Assembly (NCBI RefSeq): GCF_000234095.1
Contig: NZ_JH376798.1
Span: 277,424 to 341,423 of the forward strand
Source of the DNA: Centipeda infelix ATCC 43532
GTDB lineage: Bacteria > Bacillota > Negativicutes > Selenomonadales > Selenomonadaceae
DNA: 64,000 nucleotides
Reading direction: 5' to 3'
Shown here: positions 34,260 to 43,695 of the stretch, piece by piece
Position numbering within the stretch: position 1 is the first letter of the stretch
Layout of the letters: each line of letters begins with the position of its first letter
Notes under the pieces: generated by a model
What the model was told of the DNA's origin: nothing
Databases searched by the model: none
What the model saw: the letters and a program-made list of their open reading frames with translations, nothing else
Made by a program: the position numbers and the translations under genes

Positions 34260-37200
34260 TCGCACGACGAGGAAGCAGATGAGCTCAAAGTCGTCGAGAT
34301 CCGCAATGTCATTCTGCAGGGCGCTTGTTCCACCCGCAGAGAAGAGGCTGTCGATGTCGCTCTCCTCCTTTACGTCGATGATGGAGTGGATCGCATCGTT
34401 CAGCAGTGCAGAGACGGTGTGCATATCACGCCCATCATTGGTCTCACGGTTGAATGGCTCGTATACTGCTCGGATGGGCTCTTTTTTTCCACGGCAGAGG
34501 AGGCGGATATCGTCGAGCATCTTCTTTGGATTCTGATAATCACAGAGGATCGTCCCATCCTGCCCGATGTAGACCATATAGAATGGGTGAATGCGGTTGC
34601 GTGTATCAACGCCTAGGCTGCTGCGGATGTTCTTCAGGACGAAGATGACGCCTGTGCCGAGCTCATCCGTGGCAGGAACGACGGCATGCAGTCCGCGCGG
34701 CTTCTTGTCCATATCGCCGTGATCCTTCAGATACGCGAGCAGATCGAGGCGGAATTCGTTGAGCCCGAGATCCATGATGGAGATGCCGTCGTTCATGTCC
34801 TCGATGTCGACGACCTCCTCCTGCAGGCGTTTCAGCTGCATTTTACGATACTCGAGGTCGCCCTTTTCCTCTGGGTTGATGAGATCATCGTCGCCCGTAG
34901 AGGTCATGATGCTGAGCCGCATGCGCGACTCGACGCGCGGCTTGAGGTTGATGTAGTCGTCGAGGGTCAGATCCGGCCAGAAGTTCACGAGTTGGATACA
35001 CGCATTCCGACTGCCGATGCGGTCGATGCGCCCAAACCGCTGGATGATGCGCACGGGGTTCCAGTGGATGTCGTAGTTGACAATGTAGTCGCAGTCCTGC
35101 AGGTTCTGTCCCTCGGAGATGCAGTCCGTCGCGATCAGGACGGTGATGTCCGCCGTGCTGCCCGGCATGAGTACGTCCCGCCCCTTCGAGAGGGGGGAGA
35201 AGCAGGTCAGTACGTTGTTGAGCGTTGCGCGAAAGCCCGCGATCGTTGTGCGCCCGTCGATGGAGCCGGTGATGAGCGCCGTGTCGCATCCGTATGTTTC
35301 CTTGAGATACGTACTGACGTGCTCGTAGAGGTACTCCGCTGTATCAGAAAATGCCGAAAAGACGAGAACACGGCGATTGCCTTCGTTGATGGGGTGCTCG
35401 ATCTTGTCCGCGATGAGGCGCAGGAGTTCCTGCAGCTTCGTATCGTGTGCAGGGGTGATGTCCGCCACCATTTTCGTGAGGACGCCCAGTATTTCGCTGT
35501 CCTTTTTCAGCTCCCTCCGCCATGATTTCCAGTCCATGTCTGCCAGGTCGACGGGTACCTTTTTACCGACGGCAAAGAGTTCTGTATTCTCATCATCCAT
35601 ATCAAGGTCGGATGTCTCCATCTCATACAGAGGGAGCTCCGCGCGGCCGGACTGCTCGAAGCGGTTGATCTCAGTGATCGCAGTATCGATGCCCGCCTTG
35701 ATTTTACCAAGGGTCAGACGGAACGAGTGGACGGAGCTCTCGAGGCGTTTGAGCAGGTTGATGCTCATCAGCCGCTGCATGCCGCGCTCGCGCCCTGTCT
35801 GCGTCAGGTTCTCTCCCTTGTTGTGGGTGAGGTCTTTGTATTTGTCGCGTCTGCTCGGGTGGATGTAGTCCGACGGCGTATAGATGCAGAGTGTGAGCTG
35901 CATGAGCTGCTCGTAGATCTCATGATAGTTGATCGCGCCCGCCAGATCTGTGAGCTGCGGGCGGAGGGAGATGGGTTTCAGGCGTGCGGGGAATTTGCCA
36001 ATGGCGCTCGTGTCATAATATTTCTCGATGTGTCTGCGCGAGCGTGCGATGGTAACGCTGTCGAGCAGCTCGAAGAAGTCAAAGTCGAGTTTGCGCAGCA
36101 GTGTGTCCGTCGTGCGTTCCCCAGGCTCCTCTTTGCTCCATGTGTTGAATGCGCTCTGTGCCTGCCGAAAGATGTCCTCGATGCTCCTCGATGTGTCGAG
36201 GCGCTCGTCGAGGTTTGCCGCGTGCCCCGCGTAGGCGAGGGCGAGCTGGTTCTTTAGATCGGTAAAGCGATTGTTGACCGGCGTCGCAGAGAGCATGAGG
36301 ACCTTGGTCCGAACGCCGGCGCGGATGACGCGCTCCATCAGGCGCTGATAGCGGTTCTCCTGCGTATGGCTGTGCGTTCCGATGCCGTTGCGGAAGTTAT
36401 GCGACTCGTCGATCACGACGAGGTGATAGTTCCCCCAGTTCAGCCGATCCAGGTCGAGCCCGTTTGACTGTCCGTGGCTGCGCGAGAGGTCGGTATGGAA
36501 GAGCACATTGTAGTTCAGGCGATCCACTGCAAGGGGATTGTTGACGTAGTTGTCCTTGTAGGTGTTCCAGTTCTCCGCGAGCTTTTTCGGGCACAGGACG
36601 AGGATGTTCTTGTTGCACTCCTCATAGTATTTCATGACGGCAAGTGCGGTAAATGTCTTGCCGAGACCGACGCTGTCCGCGAGGATGCAGCCGTTGTATT
36701 TCTCGAGCTTGTTGATGATGGCGAGAACGGCATCGCGCTGGAAGTCGTAGAGCATACTCCATATTTTGCTCTTTTTGAATCCGACTTTTTCATCCGGCAG
36801 CTCGTTCTCGGACAGATCACCCAGGAACTCACTGAATACGTGATAGAGGGTTGTAAAGTAGATCATCTCGGGCGCATGCTCTGCATAGGCGGTGCTGATG
36901 TTCTCAATGACGGCATTTGTCACGTCCTGCATACGCATAGGGTCGTTCCAGAGCTCATCGAAGGTACGCATATACATCTGCGCTGCCTGCGGCTCGTCCA
37001 TGCACTGCACGATGTTATAGGCGTTGTTTCCGCGCTCGCAGCCGAGATCCACGGTCGTAAAGCCGCTCATTGGGACATAGACACTCTGCTTCTCGCCAGC
37101 AGAGACCATCATGAAGCCTGGCATCTGCTCGCCGCCGGTATTGGATTTGAAGCGCGCCTTGGCACGGATCCAGTCCGCGCACTCCTTCGCGATCGCGCGC

Positions 37201-37490
37201 TGCGTCATCTCGTTGCGCAGGCGCACCTCGAACTCTGTGCCGTAAAGGCTCGTCTCACGCGAGATGCGCGGGATGTAGAACTCGCGCTTCTCCTTTGCCG
37301 CCTTTTCCCGAATGAATGTGGGCGAGGTGAAGAGGAAGCGGAACTCCTCCACGGACGCCAGCTGCTCGCGCAGCTCCTGATACGCGTACATGGAGAAACA
37401 CGCTGCCGCAATGGACACCCTGCTGCCGCGCACAATTTCTGCCCGAAGATCGTCGCGCACCATGTTTGTGATGTTATCGAATATCTTCAC
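34257..37490 (-). CDS. SNF2/helicase-like ATPase with PLD-like N-terminus (defence-associated)
   Basis: A protein of about 1077 residues. The N-terminal part (FDNITNMVRDDLRAEI, then ISIAAACFSMYAYQEL-like) resembles PLD-type domains of this helicase family. The ATPase has Walker A ADSVGLGKTFTALAV (near residue 280), the box VVIDESHNF, MLSATPVNN, and the C-terminal RecA lobe ends in QRFGRIDRIGSRN. It is typically found with DUF4391 and type III Mod/Res, as here. Start choice: GTG 37490 (VKIFDN) has GGTGGAG upstream, while ATG 37514 has none. The TAG stop is part of the MITE-like element. A TATAAT at 37545-37550 (minus strand) could start the whole operon, but no good -35 is seen. Confidence 0.85.
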   Translation of the reverse strand: MKIFDNITNMVRDDLRAEIVRGSRVSIAAACFSMYAYQELREQLASVEEFRFLFTSPTFIREKAAKEKREFYIPRISRETSLYGTEFEVRLRNEMTQRAIAKECADWIRAKARFKSNTGGEQMPGFMMVSAGEKQSVYVPMSGFTTVDLGCERGNNAYNIVQCMDEPQAAQMYMRTFDELWNDPMRMQDVTNAVIENISTAYAEHAPEMIYFTTLYHVFSEFLGDLSENELPDEKVGFKKSKIWSMLYDFQRDAVLAIINKLEKYNGCILADSVGLGKTFTALAVMKYYEECNKNILVLCPKKLAENWNTYKDNYVNNPLAVDRLNYNVLFHTDLSRSHGQSNGLDLDRLNWGNYHLVVIDESHNFRNGIGTHSHTQENRYQRLMERVIRAGVRTKVLMLSATPVNNRFTDLKNQLALAYAGHAANLDERLDTSRSIEDIFRQAQSAFNTWSKEEPGERTTDTLLRKLDFDFFELLDSVTIARSRRHIEKYYDTSAIGKFPARLKPISLRPQLTDLAGAINYHEIYEQLMQLTLCIYTPSDYIHPSRRDKYKDLTHNKGENLTQTGRERGMQRLMSINLLKRLESSVHSFRLTLGKIKAGIDTAITEINRFEQSGRAELPLYEMETSDLDMDDENTELFAVGKKVPVDLADMDWKSWRRELKKDSEILGVLTKMVADITPAHDTKLQELLRLIADKIEHPINEGNRRVLVFSAFSDTAEYLYEHVSTYLKETYGCDTALITGSIDGRTTIAGFRATLNNVLTCFSPLSKGRDVLMPGSTADITVLIATDCISEGQNLQDCDYIVNYDIHWNPVRIIQRFGRIDRIGSRNACIQLVNFWPDLTLDDYINLKPRVESRMRLSIMTSTGDDDLINPEEKGDLEYRKMQLKRLQEEVVDIEDMNDGISIMDLGLNEFRLDLLAYLKDHGDMDKKPRGLHAVVPATDELGTGVIFVLKNIRSSLGVDTRNRIHPFYMVYIGQDGTILCDYQNPKKMLDDIRLLCRGKKEPIRAVYEPFNRETNDGRDMHTVSALLNDAIHSIIDVKEESDIDSLFSAGGTSALQNDIADLDDFELICFLVVR

Positions 37491-37569
37491 TCTGCTCCAC
37501 CAAATCTTTCCCATAGAGATTGGCTCGATCAAACTTTCGTCCCTATTATAACATATTTCAAAGAAATCA

Positions 37570-37620
37570 AAAGAGCCCCCTGCTCCCTCGTGCAACAAGA
37601 AAGCAGAGACGGGCTCTTTT
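37570..37620 (-). terminator. Terminator for the acid phosphatase gene
   Basis: On the minus strand AAAAGAGCCC and GGGCTCTTTT bracket an inner CTGCT/AGCAG stem. The MITE-like element now separates it from the gene. Confidence 0.75.
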
Positions 37621-37622
37621 CA

Positions 37623-37790
37623 TTAGGGAATCGCTGATAAAATGAAGTCTGTCAGATTGGTACAGATTTTTCGTCCTGTCAAGGAGACAAACCGGACGCA
37701 TAGCAGAGGCTATGTGGAGGATTTGTCGACACAGAGAGGGCGGAAAAGATGTGCCAAGATGGCAGTGCTGAATTTATCAGTGCTTCCCTA
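37623..37790 (+). mobile_element. MITE-like fold-back element, family B copy 4
   Basis: A 168 bp element, TAGGGAATCGCTGATAAA...TTTATCAGTGCTTCCCTA, flanked by TA. It is the clearest example that the whole element folds: the CAAACCGGACGCATAGC segment pairs with GCTATGTGGAGGATTTG. It lies between the acid phosphatase stop and its terminator. Confidence 0.9.
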
Positions 37791-37797
37791 TATTCTG

Positions 37798-38721
37798 TTA
37801 CTCCGTCAGTGTCTTTGCATAGAACTCCTCGCGTGCCTCGGGGCTCATGGTCATGTAGTCCTTGGCGAGGGCACTGACCCAGGAACCGTAGGCGGGGTTC
37901 GGGAAGACGATGTACTGGGTGCCGAACTCCTCCTGCGCAGCATCGATGGCGGCATTCCGTGCGGCGCGGTTCATGCCCTTCGTCCCGAGGGGGAGATCGC
38001 CCGCGTTGTCGCCCATGTAGACGACGACATCATAGTCCTCTGTGATCCGATCAAAGCGCGGCTGCTTGTCGCTCATCTTCCGATCCTCCATGAGGAGGAC
38101 GTGCTCTGCGTCCACGGAGGGGAAACCGAGTGCCTTGAGGTTCTCGATGGTCGGCTCGTAGTTGACCTCACTCCAGCGGTTGCTGACGTAGAAGATGGCA
38201 ACGCCGCGCCGTGCAACTTCGTTCAGGAACTCCACCGCGCCCGGCAGTGCCTCGGAGCGTCCCTCGTGCACGGTCGCGCGCCACCAGAGCGCATTAAATC
38301 GTCCATTGCCGTCCGCGACACTCGCCGCCATGGCGCGTGTGTTGTCTGTGACGGTCTCGTCGCAGTCGAGGACGATGGCGAGCGGCTTGCCGCTGCGGGC
38401 GGCAGGGTCTGCCTGTGCGCGGTCGATCGCCATGAGCGCCGCATTGTAGCCCTGATAGCAGAGCGCACGGTACTCCGCCGAGGTACGCATCCAGAGGAGT
38501 GCCATGTACTCGGCATCGGCGAGCTGCTGTGCGCTGATCTCCTCCTCCGTGAGCGGCAGGGGCATCGGCGCGTCCTGCACGCTCTCCACGTTCGCACTGC
38601 CACCCGTCTGTGTCACGGGGGAAGCCGCGTACACCGCACTGCCGCCGAGCAGGAATGCTGCACTGCCGAGGGCAATCGTCTTTTTCCACGGATTCTTCCA
38701 CTGGATGTTCCATGTGTTCAT
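37798..38721 (-). CDS. HAD-family acid phosphatase, e(P4)/class C type, exported
   Basis: A 307-residue 5'-nucleotidase/acid phosphatase of the lipoprotein e(P4) family, acting outside the cytoplasm on nucleotides. Signal peptide residues 1-33 (core TIALGSAAFLLGGSAVYA) has no lipobox Cys, unlike classical e(P4). HAD motif I is VLDCDETVTDN (near residue 115), with IFYVSNR as motif II and a late YMGDNAGDL as motif IV. AAAGGAG precedes ATG 38721. The neighbouring purine genes may use the released bases, which is inference. Confidence 0.88.
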   Translation of the reverse strand: MNTWNIQWKNPWKKTIALGSAAFLLGGSAVYAASPVTQTGGSANVESVQDAPMPLPLTEEEISAQQLADAEYMALLWMRTSAEYRALCYQGYNAALMAIDRAQADPAARSGKPLAIVLDCDETVTDNTRAMAASVADGNGRFNALWWRATVHEGRSEALPGAVEFLNEVARRGVAIFYVSNRWSEVNYEPTIENLKALGFPSVDAEHVLLMEDRKMSDKQPRFDRITEDYDVVVYMGDNAGDLPLGTKGMNRAARNAAIDAAQEEFGTQYIVFPNPAYGSWVSALAKDYMTMSPEAREEFYAKTLTE

Positions 38722-38740
38722 TGTGAAATGCTCCTTTTCC

Positions 38741-38772
38741 TAAGGAATCGCTGAGCAAATCAGCAATCCCTA
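38741..38772. mobile_element. Minimal family B derivative (terminal repeats only)
   Basis: A 32 bp palindrome, TAAGGAATCGCTGA, 4 bases, TCAGCAATCCCTA, directly upstream of the acid phosphatase ribosome binding site. It looks like a MITE-like element reduced to its two ends. Confidence 0.7.
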
Positions 38773-39049
38773 TATCAAAATTTTCAACCTATTATAACAT
38801 AAATTATGAAATAAAAAAGAGCCGCTTCAAAAACAGCCTAAAAAATGTGCCGCTCAACCATCTTCACTTGGAATATCCTCATCACTGCGCGTGCCCTGCA
38901 CACAATAACACTCCTCTAACATCGAAATTTACATGGATTCGTTTCGCTCCGCACGCGCGGATTCATTTCCGAATATGCAGGAGTATTTCGTCTTTACATC
39001 GAACTTATAAGCAGATACGTTAATTCAGCACCACAGAAAGGAGATCATC
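38773..39049. other. AT-rich intergenic region with no clear gene
   Basis: No ORF or stable RNA is seen. It should hold promoters for the divergent acid phosphatase and exported-protein genes. TTTACA (38993-38998) with TACGTT 17 bases on is a weak plus-strand candidate. AAAGGAG at its end serves the gene at 39050. Confidence 0.5.
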
Positions 39050-39643
39050 ATGCTCTGCCGCACGTTTTTCTGCGCCCTTGCCGGCGCGTTCCTCCTCATC
39101 CTGCCGCTCGAATCCGCGGCGAATGCGATGGCGCCGGAGGAGCAGGTCGAACAGATGATGATATCGCGCGGGCTGCCCTTCGCTGTGCGTGAGACGCACG
39201 CCGATCTGTCGGGAGCGGCGCTCTCCCTCGCCCAGCACACGGACACCGAGGAGAATTGGCTCATCTGCACGGTCGGCGACACGGTCTTTGGTGCGCCGAT
39301 GACCGCGGATCTCTACCGCACAGGCATGCTCACGGATGCGTACGGAACCACGCCGCCCGCCATCTTTGAGAGCTGTTTCTTCCAAGACGCGCACGACGAT
39401 GCGGACGATACGCTCGGTATATGGGAGGGTGAGGATCACTATCTGACGGTCTACTACTCCTATGACGTGATCGATGGCCAGATTACGGCGGACAACTACA
39501 TCTCCTCGGCACGCGGCACGATCGACGCGGAACACTACGACGCCCGCATCGTGTCGGAGGAGCACAACACCGCCATCCATACCTTTTTCTCATTGCTGCC
39601 GGGGCTGCGCAAGAAGATCGAGGGCAACTTTATCAATATCTGA
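39050..39643 (+). CDS. Unrecognised exported protein
   Basis: A 197-residue protein with a signal peptide (residues 1-26, core ALAGAFLLILPL, ending AANA). The mature protein is acidic, with TVGDTVFGAPMTADLYRTG near residue 82, DHYLTVYYSYDVIDG near residue 143 and no recognised motif. AAAGGAG lies before ATG 39050. The following gene, 78 bases on, also encodes a small exported protein of similar general style; the two may work together. Confidence 0.7.
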   Translation: MLCRTFFCALAGAFLLILPLESAANAMAPEEQVEQMMISRGLPFAVRETHADLSGAALSLAQHTDTEENWLICTVGDTVFGAPMTADLYRTGMLTDAYGTTPPAIFESCFFQDAHDDADDTLGIWEGEDHYLTVYYSYDVIDGQITADNYISSARGTIDAEHYDARIVSEEHNTAIHTFFSLLPGLRKKIEGNFINI

Positions 39644-39721
39644 CCTCCCGGGAAAACGCCTGCACACGCCAGCAGGCTCATGCCGCCTTTTCTGAATTTG
39701 AAAGCCATCGGGGTGTAAAAA

Positions 39722-40261
39722 ATGATGCATAAAAATCTGCTGTGTTCGTTCTTCCTTGCCATAATACTGCTTCTATATGGAGGAACGGTACACGCCGCCG
39801 GAGAGAAATTTCCGCTGATTGAGGGTGCGGATGCTCCGGCATTCGTAAGCAGGATCAACGATGTCCTGCGCGAGGAGAAGTCTCATACGTCACTGACCCC
39901 GCCCGAATACAACAAAGCAAAATCAGATTTGACAATGCCCCTCTATACGTCACATACGCCGAGCGGCGTCACGGTCGACCTCTATATGACGCCCGACAGA
40001 GCCTATGTGCATTGCATATCGGCAACCATCGATGTAATTGATGCGCAGCGTCTCAACGAAGCGCTCGCGGTAATTGCCGCTGCTTCGATTGCAAGCGGCA
40101 TGACGCATGAAGAAATGCCCGCGCTGTTCCAGTGGAAGCCGGCGGAGGCGACGTTCAAGGTCAGCCGCGTTTACTGCAGCGCGCGGCAGCAAATGATGGA
40201 CTCCTCCTATCTCCGCGTCGGTCCATCCGCCTCCATGAGTTTTTACGCTGCTGTCCGTTGA
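39722..40261 (+). CDS. Unrecognised exported protein
   Basis: A 179-residue protein with a signal peptide (residues 1-25, core FFLAIILLLYGGTVHA). The mature part contains SGVTVDLYMTPDRAYVHC near residue 80 and a helical ALAVIAAASIASGM segment, and looks like a small alpha-beta domain. I do not recognise it. Start is ATG 39722 or 39725. It lies on the same strand as the preceding exported-protein gene. Confidence 0.65.
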   Translation: MMHKNLLCSFFLAIILLLYGGTVHAAGEKFPLIEGADAPAFVSRINDVLREEKSHTSLTPPEYNKAKSDLTMPLYTSHTPSGVTVDLYMTPDRAYVHCISATIDVIDAQRLNEALAVIAAASIASGMTHEEMPALFQWKPAEATFKVSRVYCSARQQMMDSSYLRVGPSASMSFYAAVR

Positions 40262-40410
40262 CAGGTACGGCTGAAAATGCATGCAGAAGCCACAGCGGTA
40301 CTCACCGCGGCTTGTGCATCGAATCGGATATACTCATGTAAAGCAGCTGTTGGACAGCCTTGTGGTACTGTACAAAGACGGAGTCGTCTCCGGATTGAAT
40401 CACACATCAA

Positions 40411-40458
40411 AAAAGTGCTGCTGCACGAAGTTTTCCGGCTTCGTACAGCAGCACTTTT
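40411..40458 (-). terminator. Terminator of adenine permease/deaminase operon
   Basis: AAAAGTGCTGCTG-ACGAAG and CTTCGT-CAGCAGCACTTTT form a stem of about 19 bp. It shares its stem sequence with the DUF805 terminator at 17777. Confidence 0.92.
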
Positions 40459-40460
40459 CG

Positions 40461-42170
40461 TTATACTATCAAAGGCACTGCGGCGCCTTTTTTCACGTCG
40501 ATGATGCCCTTATCGGTCAGTTTGAAATACGGGCTGACGGGCAGCGGAATGGTGCTCAGGGACATGATGACATTGTCGTGGCGATAGCCGCAGTCCGCAA
40601 GGACACGGCGAACATGCGCGATCTGCTCGCCAAGAACGGGGAGCGGGCGGTCAGAGAGGATGCCCGCGATCGGCAGCGGCGCAAAGGCCTGCACGCGGCC
40701 GTCCCACACCGCAGCAACCCCGCCCTGCGCCTCAATGACGGCGTTCGCCGCCGCCTGCATATCCGCCGCGGTCTGTCCGAGGACGAGCAGGTTGTGGCTG
40801 TCGTGCGCATAGGTGGTCGCCGCCGCACCGCGTGTGAGCGCTGTCCCGCCGACGAGCGCCATGCCGCAGCCGCCGTTTTTGCCGTGCCGCTCAAAGACAC
40901 AGGCAAGGTTGTAGGGGCTGCTCTCCCAGTCGATCACGCCGCCGTGCACGGGCAGCTCTGCCCGCCCCTCCGCAACAAAGGTCGTATGCTCCTGCACCTC
41001 GAGGATGCGGCAGAGCACCGTCCCCTCCGCGATCGGCGCACGCAGGACAAAGTCCTCGGCACTGCGCGGCGTCAGATGCACACTGCGGTAAAAATGCGCG
41101 GGGAACGATGTGTCACGTTCCGGCTCCTCCCATGCCTCGCCGCGCGCAAAGACCTGCCGTCCCGCGCACCAGACACGCTCAATGGCAAATTCCCGCAGAT
41201 CCGAGAGCACGACGAAGTCGGCGATGCGACCGGGGGCAATCGCGCCCTTGTCCCGCAGCCCCATATGCTGCGCGGGTGCATAGGTCGCCGCATAGACCGC
41301 CTCCTCGGGCGCAAGGCCGAGCTCCATGCTCCGCCGGACGAGGTGGTTCAGCTGCCCGCGCCGCATGAAGTCATCCGGCATGGTGTCGTCCGTGACGAGG
41401 GCAAACCGCCCCGACAGACAGTTCTCCATAAGGTAGTCGAGGAACTCCTTCTTCAGTGTCTTTTCCTGCAGCTGGATGAACATTCCATTTGCGGCGCGCT
41501 GGGCGAGTCCCTCGAGCGACTGATCCGTATGATCGGAGCGGATGCCGCGGTAGAGAAGCTGCGCCAGCTCCCATCCGACGAAGCGCGGGCAGTGCCCCTC
41601 GATGGAGAAATCCGGCCGGCCGTGCTGAATCTGGCGGATCAGACGATTCGTCTTGGAGTGTGCATCCGCAATGACCTCGCGGCAGTTCATCACCTCGCCG
41701 AGGCAGATCACCTGATCCATGTGCATGAGCGCCTCGACATCATCGTTCTCGATCGCGGCACCTGCCGTCTCAAGCGCGTCGTTCGTCGACGGAACGGACG
41801 AGGGGATGGCGATGCGAACGTCGCAGGGGCCGTCCTGTGCACTCTGCATCAGCGCGCGGATGCCCGCGAGACCGAATACATTTGCGATCTCATGCGGCTC
41901 CGCGATGAGCGTCGTCACACCGCTACGTACCGCACCGTTCATAAACGTCCGCGGCGCGCACATCGTGCTTTCAATGTGCATATGGCAGTCGATCAGCCCG
42001 GGGATGACGTACTGCCCCGCGAGATCAACCGTACAGTGCGGCGTGAGCGGCAGTTCGTCCATGCCGACATAGGCGAAGCGGTCACCGCTGACGGCAATAT
42101 TGCCCGGGATGAATTTTTTGAGATAGCTGTTGTAGACCTGTCCGCCCGTCAACAGTGTGTCGATGTGCAT
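40461..42170 (-). CDS. ade: Adenine deaminase
   Basis: A 569-residue amidohydrolase that converts adenine to hypoxanthine in purine salvage. The metal-binding motif is LIDCHMHIESTMCAPRTF (near residue 58), followed by LIAEPHEIANVFG and ICLGEVMN; the C-terminal NLACVFERHG and AHDSHNLLVLG are typical of Ade. GGAGG precedes the ATG and the gene starts 9 bases after the permease stop, so they form one operon. Confidence 0.95.
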   Translation of the reverse strand: MHIDTLLTGGQVYNSYLKKFIPGNIAVSGDRFAYVGMDELPLTPHCTVDLAGQYVIPGLIDCHMHIESTMCAPRTFMNGAVRSGVTTLIAEPHEIANVFGLAGIRALMQSAQDGPCDVRIAIPSSVPSTNDALETAGAAIENDDVEALMHMDQVICLGEVMNCREVIADAHSKTNRLIRQIQHGRPDFSIEGHCPRFVGWELAQLLYRGIRSDHTDQSLEGLAQRAANGMFIQLQEKTLKKEFLDYLMENCLSGRFALVTDDTMPDDFMRRGQLNHLVRRSMELGLAPEEAVYAATYAPAQHMGLRDKGAIAPGRIADFVVLSDLREFAIERVWCAGRQVFARGEAWEEPERDTSFPAHFYRSVHLTPRSAEDFVLRAPIAEGTVLCRILEVQEHTTFVAEGRAELPVHGGVIDWESSPYNLACVFERHGKNGGCGMALVGGTALTRGAAATTYAHDSHNLLVLGQTAADMQAAANAVIEAQGGVAAVWDGRVQAFAPLPIAGILSDRPLPVLGEQIAHVRRVLADCGYRHDNVIMSLSTIPLPVSPYFKLTDKGIIDVKKGAAVPLIV

Positions 42171-42179
42171 AGCGGCCTC

Positions 42180-43496
42180 CTATTTCACGCCCGCAATGGC
42201 GTAGAAGTAGTACGCGAGCAGGAGAGCGAGCAGATAGTGCCCCTTGTGCAGCTCGCTCATGCGCCCTGCGGCGAGCTTCATGAGGACAAATGCGATGAAG
42301 GCCACAGAGATGCCGTTGGCAATGTTGAACGTATACGCGGTAAAGGCGATGCAGAGGAACGCGGGAATGTACTCGGCAATATCCGTATAGTCAAGGTTGC
42401 GCATCCCCGCCATCATACTGACGCCGACGTAGATGAGAACGGGCGCAGTCGCAGCTGCGGGGATCATCAGCGCGAACGGCGTCACCGCGAGAGTGAGCAG
42501 GAAGGCGACCGCCGTCGTACACGCCGTCAGTCCTGTGCGCCCGCCTGCCTCAACGCCTGCACCGGACTCGAGATAGGTGATGAGCACCGGAATCGTAAAG
42601 AAGGAGCCCACCGTCGCGGCGATGGAGTCGACATGAAAGACCTTGTCGAGCCCCGGCAGATCGCCGTTCTTGTCGAGGAAACCCGCCTTGCCGCCGATGC
42701 CGATCGCCGTGCCGAAGCTCGAGAAGAAATCCGGCAGGAAGAACGCGAAGAGGAACGGCAGGTACTGCAAATCAAGCGCACCCGCAAGATCGAAATTGAA
42801 GAAGATCGGCGCGATGCTGTCCGGCATGCGGAAGATGCTCTCGGGGATCTTCGTAATGCCCATCGGGATGCCGATGATCGTCCCCGCGAGAATGCTGATG
42901 AGTGCGGCGCCGCGTACCTTGCGCGCCGTGAGCATGAGGAGAATGACGAAGGTGATCGCCGCGAGGATCACGACGGGCTGCGTGAGGTCACCGAACGAGA
43001 GCGCGACCTTTTTCGCATTGATCGCGAGCAGCTTTGCATTGCGCATGCCGATCACGGCGAGGAAGATGCCGACGCCCGCACTGATCGAGATCTTGATGCC
43101 GCGCGGTATCGTCATGACAATGAATTGACGAATGCCAAGCACTGTAACGAGGATGAACAGCACACCGCTCAGAAAGACGATCGCGCTCGCAACGCTGATC
43201 GGCACATTTTGGAGCTGCACCATCGTGATCGAGAAGATCGCGACACTGCCCATGCCGGGCGCGAGGGCAAACGGGCGGTTCGTATAGAGCCCCATCGCCA
43301 TCGACGTAGCGAAGATCATGAGCACCATGCCCGTGAGCATCGCCCCCGTCGGGACTCCTGCCTCCCCCATCATATGCGGCACAACGGCGAGCACATAGCC
43401 CATCGTCGCGAACGTCGTGAGACCCGCCAGAACCTCCGTGCTGACGGAGGAGTGATGCTCCTGCAGCCGGAACTGCCGTTCAAAGAATGAATTCAT
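42180..43496 (-). CDS. NCS2/AzgA-like purine permease
   Basis: A 438-residue permease of the AzgA/PbuG branch of NCS2, which imports adenine, guanine or hypoxanthine by proton symport. VLAGLTTFATMGYVLAV near residue 23, YTNRPFALAPGMGS near residue 72 and SFGTAIGIGGKAGFLD near residue 235 are characteristic. About 12-14 hydrophobic segments. It lies before the adenine deaminase gene, so adenine is the likely cargo. No purine riboswitch was found in the leader. Confidence 0.9.
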   Translation of the reverse strand: MNSFFERQFRLQEHHSSVSTEVLAGLTTFATMGYVLAVVPHMMGEAGVPTGAMLTGMVLMIFATSMAMGLYTNRPFALAPGMGSVAIFSITMVQLQNVPISVASAIVFLSGVLFILVTVLGIRQFIVMTIPRGIKISISAGVGIFLAVIGMRNAKLLAINAKKVALSFGDLTQPVVILAAITFVILLMLTARKVRGAALISILAGTIIGIPMGITKIPESIFRMPDSIAPIFFNFDLAGALDLQYLPFLFAFFLPDFFSSFGTAIGIGGKAGFLDKNGDLPGLDKVFHVDSIAATVGSFFTIPVLITYLESGAGVEAGGRTGLTACTTAVAFLLTLAVTPFALMIPAAATAPVLIYVGVSMMAGMRNLDYTDIAEYIPAFLCIAFTAYTFNIANGISVAFIAFVLMKLAAGRMSELHKGHYLLALLLAYYFYAIAGVK

Positions 43497-43543
43497 TGGA
43501 CTCGCCTCCCAAAGGCAATCATAAAAAATTTGAAGACGTTTTT

Positions 43544-43572
43544 ATTATAAACTCATTATCAAGCTTTTCCAA
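43544..43572 (-). promoter_or_regulatory. Promoter of purine permease-deaminase operon
   Basis: On the minus strand, TTGGAA (43567-43572), 17 bases, TATAAT (43544-43549), about 48 bases before the start codon. Confidence 0.75.
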
Positions 43573-43695
43573 CAATAAAGGCGAAAATATTTCCTGCGTC
43601 TCTAAAATCTCGCGTCCTTGTCAATATGCGGAGGATTATGGCACGCAGCCAGCACCGAACAGGCGCCGGAGAACATTGCGGCGAAATGGCTCCTC

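Noticed and set aside
40281..43490. A 1069-codon open frame on the plus strand
   Set aside because: It is antisense to adenine deaminase and its permease, which have clear motifs and ribosome binding sites. Long antisense frames are common in GC-rich genes.
43500..43690. Purine riboswitch in the leader of the purine permease gene
   Set aside because: The conserved core elements of purine riboswitches were not found; only a promoter and unstructured AT-rich sequence are visible.
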